A DNA stretch of 64,000 bases from Oscillospiraceae bacterium. Its GTDB lineage: Bacteria; Bacillota; Clostridia; Oscillospirales; UBA929. Made by a program: the position numbers and the translations under genes. The stretch lies in contig WRAI01000003.1 in NCBI GenBank assembly GCA_009780275.1, forward strand, positions 1 to 64,000, in the 5' to 3' direction. Within the stretch, counting starts at the first letter, position 1, and the number at the start of each line of letters is the position of its first letter. The notes beneath the pieces are model-generated. The model did not search any database and was not told the origin of the DNA. It saw only the letters and a program-made list of their open reading frames with translations. Positions 50,134 through 58,464 of the stretch are shown one piece after another.

Positions 50134-51904
50134 AAGAATACTCATATGTCCGATTATCCACCCGCACCGTCACGTGCTTGCTTCCCAACATCCGCGTAAA
50201 ACAAAGCACATTGTCGGTGCAGTCATGATACTCAATGCCGCCCTCTTGCAGTGCGGCATTTTTGTTGCGCAATTCGCCCAATTCGCGGTGCCATGCAATC
50301 AGCTCGTTATCCTCGCGACCCCACGGATATGTACGGCGATTGAGCGGATCTTCATAGCCCTCACTGCCGGCTTCGTCGCCGTAATACAAGCACGGCGAGC
50401 CCGGGAAACAATACAAGATTAATGTCGCAATTTTCAACCGTTTGATTGCCAATTCGCGTTGCTGCGGCGATAATTTCACATCAGCGCGTTCAGCTTTGGT
50501 TGCGTGATATGCTGTCGGGTCACTGCCCAGCACAGTCAGAATGCGTGGTGTATCATGTGTACCGAGTGCGTTCATGAGGTTATAGTAAGCAAAGCGCGGG
50601 TAATTTTCGCGCAAACATTCCATATCGGCAACAAAGTCATGCGCAGAGCCGCCCAGCACATAGGCAAGCAAGGCGTTGCGCAAGGGGTAGTTCATCACAC
50701 CGTCAAGTTCATCGCCCCAAAAGTAGCGGCGACGCACACTGTATGCGATTTTATTGCTTGCATCTTCCCAAACTTCGCCGATGACGACAGCATCTTTTTT
50801 CTCCGTCTGCGCTGAGCGGCGCAACTGTGCAACAAAGTCGTCCGGCACTTCGTCAACAACATCTAACCGCCAGCCTGATGCGCCTAAATTCAACCATTTT
50901 CGCACAACGGAATCTTTGCCATCAAGTAGAAATTTTCGTAGATCAGGGTTGTTGACATTGAGTTTGGGTAAAATCAAAATGCCCCACCAGCTGGCATATT
51001 CGTCCGGCCAGTTGTCAAAGTGAAACCAATCAAAATAACGCGAGTCTTTCGACTGATATGCGCCGACTTCGTCGTAATTGCTATAGCCGTTGAAGTAGCG
51101 GCTGTCATAGCCAGCGTGATTGAATACGCCGTCGAGCATGACGCGTATACCCCTTGTTTCGCAGACCTTACAGAGTTCTTGAAAGTCGTCCTCATCACCC
51201 AACAGAGGGTCTATTTTAAGATAATCGCCCGTGTCGTAGCGATGATTGGATGCCGCCTCAAAAATTGGACTGAGAAAAATAGTCTTCACACCCAGCGATT
51301 CGATATAGTCCAGTTTTTCCAAAATGCCGGCAAGATTGCCGCCAAAGAAATCATTGTTTAGCACAATGCCCTCTTCGGTAGGGGCGAATGTTGGGGTGGC
51401 GTTCCAGTTTGTATGGAGGGTGCGGGGAAAATCACCCGCCGGTGCGACGTTTCCTTGCGCAAACCTATCTGCGAAAATATGATATGTTAAGCCCTTGCCA
51501 TACCAATCCGGCATATATGCTTTGCCATCGTAAACCGTGAGCTGATAGCCAACCGGCAAATCTGACAAACAGCCCTCGCCGCCCTTGCAATGCGCTTGTT
51601 GCCCATAGAAAAGAGGAGGGTTTATCCCACGCTCAATGCGAAAATGATACCACACCAGCCCCAAAATGCCATTTGTAGACAGACTGCCGACATATACATC
51701 GCGGTCTCGTTTATGTTCCTGCCATTCGAGCTGAATTTCGAAAACTTCGCCACTTTCTTCAATTTCAGCAACAAGCATAACGCGCAACGCCCCCCAAATT
51801 CGCGGCGGCATAAAAGTAATATCCATCGCCGTGCCACGCGGCAATGCACCAAAGGGACGCCGATATCCGGCGTCCCTCGAATGAAAGATAGGTAGATCAA
51901 GCAT
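50114..51904 (-). CDS. Alpha-amylase-family glycosidase (GH13, neopullulanase-like)
   Basis: 596 residues. The start with IFHSRDAGYRRPFGALPRGT is typical of this Firmicute subgroup, followed by an N-terminal beta domain to about 130. The GH13 barrel has GVKTIFLSPIFEA, DGVFNHAG, GWRLDVVDEV (nucleophile Asp), VIGEVWED (acid/base Glu) and LGTHDTPR (third Asp). It has no signal peptide, so it should act on imported maltodextrins in the cytoplasm. Its ATG overlaps the metG stop by one base (TAATG). Its stop overlaps the broken kinase gene by 20 bases. Confidence 0.93.
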   Translation of the reverse strand: MLDLPIFHSRDAGYRRPFGALPRGTAMDITFMPPRIWGALRVMLVAEIEESGEVFEIQLEWQEHKRDRDVYVGSLSTNGILGLVWYHFRIERGINPPLFYGQQAHCKGGEGCLSDLPVGYQLTVYDGKAYMPDWYGKGLTYHIFADRFAQGNVAPAGDFPRTLHTNWNATPTFAPTEEGIVLNNDFFGGNLAGILEKLDYIESLGVKTIFLSPIFEAASNHRYDTGDYLKIDPLLGDEDDFQELCKVCETRGIRVMLDGVFNHAGYDSRYFNGYSNYDEVGAYQSKDSRYFDWFHFDNWPDEYASWWGILILPKLNVNNPDLRKFLLDGKDSVVRKWLNLGASGWRLDVVDEVPDDFVAQLRRSAQTEKKDAVVIGEVWEDASNKIAYSVRRRYFWGDELDGVMNYPLRNALLAYVLGGSAHDFVADMECLRENYPRFAYYNLMNALGTHDTPRILTVLGSDPTAYHATKAERADVKLSPQQRELAIKRLKIATLILYCFPGSPCLYYGDEAGSEGYEDPLNRRTYPWGREDNELIAWHRELGELRNKNAALQEGGIEYHDCTDNVLCFTRMLGSKHVTVRVDNRTYEYSYEHTRL

Positions 51905-53793
51905 TAACGAACTTCTCCGCCCGGCGGAATACTTGCGGGCGCTTCAACGAGTTTCACCTTATCGCCCTCCTCGGCACAGAGAATCATACCTTGCGACTCT
52001 ACCCCGCGCAGTTTGACAGCTTTGAGGTTTTTAACAACTATCACGCGCTTGCCGACAACTTCGTCGGGTTGATAATACGCCGCAATGCCCGACACAACTT
52101 GCCGCCGCTCGCCATTGCCCATATCCAGTTCCAAGCGCAACAGTCGGTCTGATTTTTTGACGGGTTCGCATACCAACACCTCGGCAACGCGTAGGTCGAT
52201 TTTAGCAAAATCGTCGATGGTGATTTCCGGCGAATCCTCGGTCGCCCGCGGAACATCGGGGACGATGTCCCCTACGGATGCAATAACCCCCAACGGCGAC
52301 ATATCGGTTGCCACATCAATGCGTGGGAATAACGCCTCGCCGGGCCGGACGATGAACTTTATTGGGCTTGTGTTACCAAAGGCAACCAACTCAATTTGTT
52401 CAAATATTTTTTTTGATGTTTTAGGCATAAAAGGCTCAATTCGAGAACCAACAACACATAAAGCCTCACACAACGATGCCAATACAACTGCCAACTCGTC
52501 TTTTTTACTCTCATCTTTGCCCAAAATCCAAGGTTGCGTTTCGTCAATGTACTTGTTCATGCGTCCGATCAATCTCCACACTTCCACCATAGCAGCGGGA
52601 ATGTTGAAGGCATCCATTTGCGAACAATATGCAATGTTGATTTCTTTGATAAATTCTGCAATTTCCGGATCAACTTGCCCAGCTACTTTGCCCCCCAAAT
52701 ACTTTACCGTCATCGCCACCGTGCGTGACAGCAAATTGCCCAAATCGTTTGCCAAATCACCGTTGTACCGCTCGACAAACCGTCTGTGCGAAAAGTCACC
52801 GTCCTGCCCGGCGGGAATTTCACGCAACAGAAAATAGCGCAAGGCATCAACGCCATATTTTTCGGTATACATACGCGGGTAAACAACATTGCCGAATGAT
52901 TTACTCATTTTTTGCCCCTCGGCCGTCCACCAGCCGTGACCGTAAACCTGCTTTGGCAATGGCAGGCCCAACGCCATCAATGTTGCCGGCCAAATCAGCG
53001 TATGAAAACGCACAATTTCCTTGCCAACAAGATGCACATCGGCCGGCCAATAACGTGTGTTATCCTCTTGCTCGTTAAAAAAACCCAGCCCCGAGATATA
53101 ATTGGGCAGTGCGTCAATCCAAACGTAAATGACGTGCGCGGGATCAAACGGCACTTTGACGCCCCAATCGAAAGCCGTGCGCGATACGCAGAGGTCTTCC
53201 AACCCCGGTTTGAGGAAGTTGTTGAGCATTTCATTGCGGCGACTTGCAGGTTGAATGAAGTCAGGATTTGCCTCGATATGATCGATGAGCCGTTGTGTAT
53301 ATTTGCTCATGCGGAAGAAATAATTTTCTTCGGTCGAGCGGGCAACACTGCGCTTGCAATCGGGGCAAGTGCTGTTGTCTAACTGTGAATCAGACCAAAA
53401 TGATTCGCAGGGCGTGCAGTACCAGCCTTCGTAAACGCCTTTATAGATGTCGCCCTGGTCATATAGTATCTGAAAAATCGCCTGCACGGTCTTCTCATGA
53501 TAGTCGTCGGTGGTGCGCACGAATTTGTCATAAGAAATGCCGAGCAGCGTCCATAAGTCCTTAGCATTATCAACAAGACCGTCAACAAACTGCTTGGGCG
53601 AAAGTCCGGCCTCTTGCGCCGCAATTTGGACTTTTTGGCCATGCTCATCCGTACCTGTTAAAAACATGACATCAAAGCCCTGCATACGTTTATAACGCGC
53701 CATGGCATCACAAATGAGTGAAGGATAGGCGTTGCCGATGTGAAATTCACCGGATGTGTAGTAGGCAGGCGTAGTGATATAGTAGGTTTTCAT
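51904..53793 (-). CDS. metG: Methionyl-tRNA synthetase with C-terminal tRNA-binding domain
   Basis: 629 residues from the ATG at 53793, with GGGGGG 7 bases upstream; a TTG two codons earlier is less likely. HIGH motif is FHIGNAYPS and KMSKS is GQKMSKSFGN. The zinc site is CTPCESFWSD ... CPDC. The anticodon-binding helical domain spans about 385-520. The EMAP/Trbp111-type domain at the end (FAKIDLRVAEVLVCEPVKKS, GIAAYYQPDEVVGKRVIVV, LRGVESQGMIL) gives tRNA affinity. The linker between them holds a GGGGACATCGTCCCC palindrome. Confidence 0.97.
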   Translation of the reverse strand: MKTYYITTPAYYTSGEFHIGNAYPSLICDAMARYKRMQGFDVMFLTGTDEHGQKVQIAAQEAGLSPKQFVDGLVDNAKDLWTLLGISYDKFVRTTDDYHEKTVQAIFQILYDQGDIYKGVYEGWYCTPCESFWSDSQLDNSTCPDCKRSVARSTEENYFFRMSKYTQRLIDHIEANPDFIQPASRRNEMLNNFLKPGLEDLCVSRTAFDWGVKVPFDPAHVIYVWIDALPNYISGLGFFNEQEDNTRYWPADVHLVGKEIVRFHTLIWPATLMALGLPLPKQVYGHGWWTAEGQKMSKSFGNVVYPRMYTEKYGVDALRYFLLREIPAGQDGDFSHRRFVERYNGDLANDLGNLLSRTVAMTVKYLGGKVAGQVDPEIAEFIKEINIAYCSQMDAFNIPAAMVEVWRLIGRMNKYIDETQPWILGKDESKKDELAVVLASLCEALCVVGSRIEPFMPKTSKKIFEQIELVAFGNTSPIKFIVRPGEALFPRIDVATDMSPLGVIASVGDIVPDVPRATEDSPEITIDDFAKIDLRVAEVLVCEPVKKSDRLLRLELDMGNGERRQVVSGIAAYYQPDEVVGKRVIVVKNLKAVKLRGVESQGMILCAEEGDKVKLVEAPASIPPGGEVR

Positions 53794-53821
53794 GGACAAC
53801 CCCCCGAAATTTTATATCTTA

Positions 53822-53851
53822 AGTCTACTACATTTAGCCTCATTTTGTCAA
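53822..53851 (-). promoter_or_regulatory. metG promoter
   Basis: Minus-strand TTGACA (53846-53851), 18-base spacer, TAGACT (53822-53827), about 20 bases before the ribosome site. It leaves no room for a T-box leader. Confidence 0.65.
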
Positions 53852-53861
53852 ACGAGGCGGA

Positions 53862-53891
53862 TTGACTAAACTCTCACTTCTATAATATAAC
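53862..53891 (+). promoter_or_regulatory. Promoter of the split sigma gene
   Basis: TTGACT (53862-53867), 18-base spacer, TATAAC (53886-53891). Divergent from the metG promoter; an overlapping TATAAT at 53881 is too close to the -35. Confidence 0.55.
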
Positions 53892-53937
53892 TATCATTGC
53901 ATAAGATGAACCTTTTGCCCGTGCAATTCGTTTATAC

Positions 53938-53957
53938 TTATGAAAACGTTTTCATAA
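53938..53957 (+). promoter_or_regulatory. 20-bp palindrome containing a cre-like (CcpA) site
   Basis: TTATGAAAACGTTTTCATAA is a perfect palindrome. Its core TGAAAACGTTTTCA fits the catabolite-responsive element consensus of Firmicutes. It lies about 40 bases past the predicted transcription start, where CcpA would block elongation, and 27 bases before the sigma gene start. Confidence 0.55.
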
Positions 53958-53983
53958 TAATCAATCAAGCAGGAGGTAAGGAT

Positions 53984-54283
53984 ATGGATGCCGCAACATT
54001 TGAGCGATTGTATGCCGAGTGTTTCAGTGCTTTGCAACGATTTTGCTATTTTAAGCTGCCGAGCAAAGCTGACGGCGACGATGTGTTACAAAATGTCGCG
54101 CTGGCAGCATGGTCGCACCGCGAAGCGGTATGGAGTCAAGAAGCATTCAAGCCATGGGTGCTAAAAATCGCAACAAATAAAATCCGCGATTTCTACCGTA
54201 AACATGCCAAGCAACTTGATTTTCCGTGGGACGAAGTGACGGAGCTGTCATTGAGCAGCTCGCAGTTTTGGCATGACCGTTAG
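53984..54283 (+). CDS. Sigma-70 family factor, N-terminal part (region 2)
   Basis: AGGAGGTAA is 5 bases before the ATG at 53984. The 99 residues hold sigma region 2: FERLYAECFSALQRFCYFKL, GDDVLQNVALAAWSHRE and AFKPWVLKIATNKIRDFYRK, which binds the -10 element and core polymerase. It stops at TAG 54281 before region 4. Removing one T of CGTT (54280) would join it in frame to the next gene, HDRRELVHETL, restoring a normal ECF length. So the gene is probably one unit with a one-base insertion; alternatively regions 2 and 4 are made as two chains from an 11-base overlap. Confidence 0.7.
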   Translation: MDAATFERLYAECFSALQRFCYFKLPSKADGDDVLQNVALAAWSHREAVWSQEAFKPWVLKIATNKIRDFYRKHAKQLDFPWDEVTELSLSSSQFWHDR

Positions 54284-55274
54284 AGAGTTAGTACACGAAA
54301 CACTCGACGGCCTCGTCAATACTGACAAACAAATGTTGACATTGTTTTATTTACATGGTCTGCCACAAATCGATATCGCACACAAGCTCGGTATACCACT
54401 CGGCACGGTCAAAAGCCGTTTGTATGCGGCGAAACAACGATTCAAGTCCTCTTATCCTTACCCGCCTGTATTAAAAGGAGAAAAAACAATGAGAAAACTA
54501 CCCAAAATGTTGCCCGAATACACAATTACGCCAACCGCCAAACCACCGTTTGAATGCAAATGGGAGGAAATGATGGGCTGGTTCCTCATACCACGCCTGG
54601 GCGAAAAACTCTCGTGGGCCATGTATGATTGGCCGGAGCGTGAGCGCACCGAAACATATACACTAGAAGTCACCGGCCGCGCAAGGGTGCATGGCGTTGA
54701 CGGTGTAGAAATTGTTGTCCATGAACAACGTGGCGGCGAACATGAAGGGCATGGTGAGAGCCGAGATATTATCAGAACATTTGTAACGCAGCTGACCGAT
54801 ACACATTGCCGTATTTTGGCGGCACGGCATCTCGACGGCGAAGTCAAACAATACTTCACGTTCTTAGACGGCGACGCGTTTCTAGGCAATTGGGGCTTTG
54901 GTGAAGACAATTGCGGCAATGAAATCAACCTAAAAGCCAAGGGTACCATCAGACGCAACGGCAATCAAATCACAACGGAAAAACAAGGCGACTTGCTGGA
55001 TGTTGCAGGTAGATATACCGTTACAATTGGCGGCAAAACATATGATTGTATTTGCGTTTTGGATGTGAATACTTATGTCATGGGTGGCTTAGCGGAATAT
55101 TTTATTGACGCAAACGGTCGCACAGTCTTATGGCGGCGATTTAACCGTAACGACTGGAAGCTTGAATACTATGGGCAGTTATGGAGCAAGAAATTGCCTG
55201 ATAACGAGCAGCTGACTGTCAATGGCGAAATATATGTGCATTGGTATGACTGTATTACAGACTATATTCTATAA
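54273..55274 (+). CDS. Sigma region 4 joined in frame to an unknown domain
   Basis: 333 residues. Residues 1-65 are sigma region 4 (VNTDKQMLTLFYLHGLPQID, HKLGIPLGTVKSRLYAAKQR), which contacts the -35 box. At 54489 an internal ATG has AAAAGGAG 8 bases upstream, so residues 73-333 may also be made as a separate 261-residue protein (MRKLPKMLPEYTI...). That part is cytoplasmic-looking and beta-rich (YTLEVTGRARVHGVDGVEIV, GGKTYDCICVLDVNTYVMGG, YFIDANGRTVLWRRFNRNDW) and of unknown function. Being fused in frame to a sigma factor suggests it senses a signal and controls the factor. Confidence 0.7.
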   Translation: MTVRELVHETLDGLVNTDKQMLTLFYLHGLPQIDIAHKLGIPLGTVKSRLYAAKQRFKSSYPYPPVLKGEKTMRKLPKMLPEYTITPTAKPPFECKWEEMMGWFLIPRLGEKLSWAMYDWPERERTETYTLEVTGRARVHGVDGVEIVVHEQRGGEHEGHGESRDIIRTFVTQLTDTHCRILAARHLDGEVKQYFTFLDGDAFLGNWGFGEDNCGNEINLKAKGTIRRNGNQITTEKQGDLLDVAGRYTVTIGGKTYDCICVLDVNTYVMGGLAEYFIDANGRTVLWRRFNRNDWKLEYYGQLWSKKLPDNEQLTVNGEIYVHWYDCITDYIL

Positions 55275-55282
55275 ACTACAAG

Positions 55283-55303
55283 GGGCGGCAAAATTGACCG
55301 CCC
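55283..55303. terminator. Hairpin between convergent genes
   Basis: GGGCGG-9 bases-CCGCCC between the sigma-fusion gene and the GNAT on the other strand. Short T tracts, so a moderate call. Its core resembles the other GGCGGCA-type terminators. Confidence 0.55.
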
Positions 55304-55819
55304 TTATGTACGCTTCAATCGCCAATGCGTATACCAATCGCGCCTATCCTCACGTACAAAGCCGCATCCTTGCAATACATTCTGGCTGTTGATATTGCGC
55401 CGTTTCGTTTGCGCCATAATAACGTCGATGCGAGGGTCATTGACAAAGGCATAGCGGCACAACGCCTTAACGGCTTCGCTCATGTAACCGTGACCTTGGT
55501 ACGTCACGCGCAAGGCGTAACCAATCTCTGCCATCCCCTCAATCGGCAGGCCTTTGAAACCGCACTCACCAATCAGCATACCATCGAGGCAGAGCTGCCA
55601 AGCCGTGCACAACAACCATTCTTCGGGATAAATATCCAGCAAATCGGCTTTAGCGTCGTAAATACCGCCTTTATTACGATAGTAGCGCAAATCGTCGTTG
55701 AGCGGCGTACATTTCCCCATAATTTGCGGCAGTTTTTTCGGCTTGCGGGCGGCGGCGCGGAGCTCCTCTGCCGTCGCCGCAATAAGCGTCAGGCGTTGGG
55801 TCGTGATGGTATGATGCAT
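55304..55819 (-). CDS. GNAT acetyltransferase (RimJ/RimL-like)
   Basis: 171 residues. Begins TITTQRLTLIAATAEELRAA, the RimJ/L opening. The acetyl-CoA binding region is IGYALRVTYQGHGYMSEAVK, followed by RRNINSQNVLQGCGFVRED. The acceptor is unknown. It lies 9 bases after a second GNAT gene in the same direction and is part of the hydF transcript. Confidence 0.88.
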   Translation of the reverse strand: MHHTITTQRLTLIAATAEELRAAARKPKKLPQIMGKCTPLNDDLRYYRNKGGIYDAKADLLDIYPEEWLLCTAWQLCLDGMLIGECGFKGLPIEGMAEIGYALRVTYQGHGYMSEAVKALCRYAFVNDPRIDVIMAQTKRRNINSQNVLQGCGFVREDRRDWYTHWRLKRT

Positions 55820-55828
55820 AGCACACCT

Positions 55829-56320
55829 CTATAAGTTTTTGGCGTAATACAGCACAAGTTCGCCATCTTCTTCGTAGTCCGTCCTCACAAGCGTATCATA
55901 GCCCCAGTACAAATAAATGGCGAGGGGGCGTGTATCCCTCGGCGCAACGCCGATTGTGATTTTCTTATACCCCAAGTCCGCCGCATGCTGTTCTATCAAC
56001 TTGACGAGCCTTGACATATGGCCTTTGCCCTCGTGGCGCTTATCCATGCGCAAGGCGTTGAGATTGACCACTATACTGCCATCGGCGAGGTCCGTCCGTC
56101 CTTGAATACACTCGGACAAAAGCAGCAGTGTCCCCTCGCCAATGGGCGTACCGCGATAGAGCGTGACAAAGGTTTTACTTTTGCCGTCAAGGTTACTTTG
56201 AATAAAATTGTCACGCCACGCAATCCAACGCTCGTCGCCGGGGTTGTCGGCGATATTTTTCGCCCATATCTGTTCAAGATCATCGGGCGTGGCGGGCCTG
56301 TGCGTGTAATCGTTTATCAT
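55829..56320 (-). CDS. GNAT acetyltransferase
   Basis: 163 residues. The fold is shown by YTHRPATPDDLEQIWAKN at the start, GEGTLLLLSECIQ, NLNALRMDKRHEGKGHMSRL (acetyl-CoA loop with a noncanonical GKGHM) and KKITIGVAPRDTRPLAIYLY with WGYDTLV. The substrate is unknown. It overlaps the hydF end by 4 bases and precedes another GNAT, so three genes are coupled. Confidence 0.85.
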   Translation of the reverse strand: MINDYTHRPATPDDLEQIWAKNIADNPGDERWIAWRDNFIQSNLDGKSKTFVTLYRGTPIGEGTLLLLSECIQGRTDLADGSIVVNLNALRMDKRHEGKGHMSRLVKLIEQHAADLGYKKITIGVAPRDTRPLAIYLYWGYDTLVRTDYEEDGELVLYYAKNL

Positions 56321-57489
56321 ATTACTGTATCCTCCAAAACGCCTTGCAACTTGGCAATAACAACGCCATAGTTGGTAACGGGTACGGCGGCGTTCTTTAT
56401 TTTTTCCAGCCTTGACAGCATGCTTTTCCTATTGAACATACAACCACCGCACTGCACGACCAACTTGTAGTCGCGCAAATTGCCCGGGAAATCGTTGCCT
56501 ACGGCAAAGTCGAATTGCAGTTCGCCACCAGCATGCTTGTTGAGCAGCTTGGGAATTTTCTCCCGCCCAATATCGCCATCTTGTACAACGTGAGTACAAG
56601 ATTCGGCAATCAGCACACGATCTCCCGGTCGCAAGCTATCGATAGCGTTTGCACCATCAATAAACAGCTCGATATCGCCCTTGGCTCGAGCGAAAAGCAT
56701 GGAGAATGATGTCAATGGCATACCCTGCGGCAAATCTTCCCGTACTTGGCGGAAAACTTGCGAATCGGTTATGACAAGCTTGGGCAGCGAAGTTAAATGA
56801 CGCAAAGCGTTTGATAGTTGTGCAGGCGTAGTTGATATGGCAGTACAGCCATTATCAAGCAGGTCGCGAATGACTTGCTGTTGCGGCAGAATCAGCCGTC
56901 CTTTGGGCGCTTGTTTATCCTGCGGCATCACAAGCAGCACGATATCGCCCGATTGTACCAAGTGCGCTGTTAACGGCGGTTCTAGTATTTGCGGCACAAG
57001 TGAGGCAATGGCTTCACACAATGACCCAATGCCTTCGCCTGTAAAGGCATTGACGGTGATAGCCGGGATAGATTCCTCTTCCATAGAGGAATGGCACAAC
57101 GCATCGGGGCGATCCTCCACATTCTTCACCAAAAGAAAAGGCGTACCGTGCTGTGCCAGTCTGGTTCGCAAAGCATCTGTCTGCGGCGACACGTCGCCGC
57201 GTATGACAATTAGCACGATGTCAGCCTTTTCAAGAGCTTGCAGCGTTTTTTCAATACGCGCCTTGCCAAGGTCGCTTTGATCGTCGTGCCCTGCCGTATC
57301 CATCAGCACAACCGGTCCAAGCGACAAGAACTCCACCGCTTTGGCCACCACATCTGTCGTCGTACCGGGAATAGCTGAAACAAGCGCGGCGTTTTGCGCC
57401 AACAGGGTGTTGAAAAGCGTTGATTTTCCGACATTGCAGTCGCCCACGATGGCAATGTGTAGGCGCGTAGCGTTGGGCGTATTGAGCAT
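56317..57489 (-). CDS. hydF: [FeFe]-hydrogenase maturation GTPase HydF
   Basis: Scaffold that assembles the 2Fe subcluster of FeFe-hydrogenase before handing it over. 390 residues. GTPase motifs are GDCNVGKSTLFN (P loop), MDTAGHD (G3) and the G4 region LLVKNVED, which lacks the classical NKxD. The C-terminal cluster-binding domain has AESCTH and QCGGCMFNR, the Cys and His ligands of its 4Fe-4S cluster. HydE and HydG are not in the window. AAAGGAG lies 7 bases before the ATG. Its presence implies hydrogen metabolism in the organism. Confidence 0.95.
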   Translation of the reverse strand: MLNTPNATRLHIAIVGDCNVGKSTLFNTLLAQNAALVSAIPGTTTDVVAKAVEFLSLGPVVLMDTAGHDDQSDLGKARIEKTLQALEKADIVLIVIRGDVSPQTDALRTRLAQHGTPFLLVKNVEDRPDALCHSSMEEESIPAITVNAFTGEGIGSLCEAIASLVPQILEPPLTAHLVQSGDIVLLVMPQDKQAPKGRLILPQQQVIRDLLDNGCTAISTTPAQLSNALRHLTSLPKLVITDSQVFRQVREDLPQGMPLTSFSMLFARAKGDIELFIDGANAIDSLRPGDRVLIAESCTHVVQDGDIGREKIPKLLNKHAGGELQFDFAVGNDFPGNLRDYKLVVQCGGCMFNRKSMLSRLEKIKNAAVPVTNYGVVIAKLQGVLEDTVI

Positions 57490-57511
57490 AGAGACGCTCC
57501 TTTTTGATTTT

Positions 57512-57540
57512 ATTATGCCACAAAATTACTCAGAGAGCAA
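57512..57540 (-). promoter_or_regulatory. hydF promoter
   Basis: Minus-strand TTGCTC (57535-57540), 17-base spacer, CATAAT (57512-57517). Confidence 0.55.
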
Positions 57541-57612
57541 GACCGCAATGCACCTTACGACAGTCTTTAAAACAGCTAATCAAAGATTTTGTCTGCAAAA
57601 CACAAAAAATAC

Positions 57613-57641
57613 TTGTCAAATTCGAACATTTGGTGTATAAT
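57613..57641 (+). promoter_or_regulatory. Promoter of the LexA-like gene with a dyad
   Basis: TTGTCA (57613-57618), 17-base spacer, TATAAT (57636-57641). A dyad CAAAT-TCGAAC-ATTTG (57617-57632) fills the spacer and is a candidate autoregulatory operator. A single CGAAC half site of the Firmicute LexA box lies in its centre. Confidence 0.65.
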
Positions 57642-57663
57642 GATGTCATATGGAGGTGGTTTC

Positions 57664-58464
57664 ATGACGAAAAAAGACATTGGGCAGCGGCTCAAACGCC
57701 TACGACGCGATTGCGATATGACCCAGAAAGAAGCCGCCGATTTAATCGGACGCAGCCAACAAAATATCGCGCATTGGGAGGGCGGAGTGTCACAACCCGG
57801 TGCTGAGACATTGTTTACTTTGATTCGGCTGTATGGAGTGACATCGCTGGATGAGTTTTATGATAAAAATGCAGAAAAGCCACCGGAACAACCTGTTGTG
57901 ATTCACAATGCCAAGCAAACGACAAATAGTATAATTGCATTTCCATCACAAGAAATAAAGCCTGCCGAAACACCAAATGCAGCGGCGGCAAAACGCGCCA
58001 ATGCCTTGATGCGTGTGTTTTTGATGTTGGATGATTTGGGGCGTACGACTGTTGAACAAGTCGCGCACGCTGAGCAACGACGCTGTGAAGCTGCATTGAC
58101 AGAACGTGAATTGCTCGTGTATGACACACCGGCAAGCGCGGGAGTTGGGCATTATTTGGACGGCGACGGGGCGCGGCGATTAACACTGCGCAACGTGCCG
58201 CGTGAAACCGATTTCGGTATACGTATCCAAGGCGACAGCATGGAACCGCGTTTACACGATGGCGACATTGCCTTTGTCAAAGCCACGCCTAGCCTACAAA
58301 ACGGAGACATTGGGCTGTTTGTGTTGAATAATGAAAGCTTTTGCAAGCGATTGAGTATTGACTATTCGGCACAAAAAGTGTATCTTGAATCATTGAACGC
58401 AAAGTATCTGCCGATTGAAGTAAAGAGTGAAGATGTTTTGCGTACCGTTGGGAGAATTTTATGA
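57664..58464 (+). CDS. LexA-like repressor (XRE HTH plus S24 peptidase)
   Basis: 266 residues. GGAGGTGG lies 6 bases before the ATG. The N-terminal HTH (MTQKEAADLIGRSQQNIAHW) differs from LexA's own winged helix and resembles phage repressors. The C-terminal S24 domain has the autocleavage pair ASAG-V (near 158), the nucleophile Ser in IQGDSMEPRLHDGDIAF and the general base Lys in NESFCKRLS. So it should self-cleave after RecA activation or an equivalent signal. It is not flanked by phage genes. Its stop overlaps the proB start by 4 bases (ATGA), so the two are coupled. Confidence 0.9.
   Translation: MTKKDIGQRLKRLRRDCDMTQKEAADLIGRSQQNIAHWEGGVSQPGAETLFTLIRLYGVTSLDEFYDKNAEKPPEQPVVIHNAKQTTNSIIAFPSQEIKPAETPNAAAAKRANALMRVFLMLDDLGRTTVEQVAHAEQRRCEAALTERELLVYDTPASAGVGHYLDGDGARRLTLRNVPRETDFGIRIQGDSMEPRLHDGDIAFVKATPSLQNGDIGLFVLNNESFCKRLSIDYSAQKVYLESLNAKYLPIEVKSEDVLRTVGRIL

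Noticed and set aside
51838-51872. GGGACGCCGGATATCGGCGTCCC at the amylase start as a terminator after metG
   Set aside because: It lies within the coding sequence of the typical N-terminus (SRDAGYRRPFGALP), which relatives share; no T run follows it.
57664-58464. A prophage repressor with a prophage attached
   Set aside because: No integrase, structural or replication phage genes surround it; both sides are housekeeping genes.
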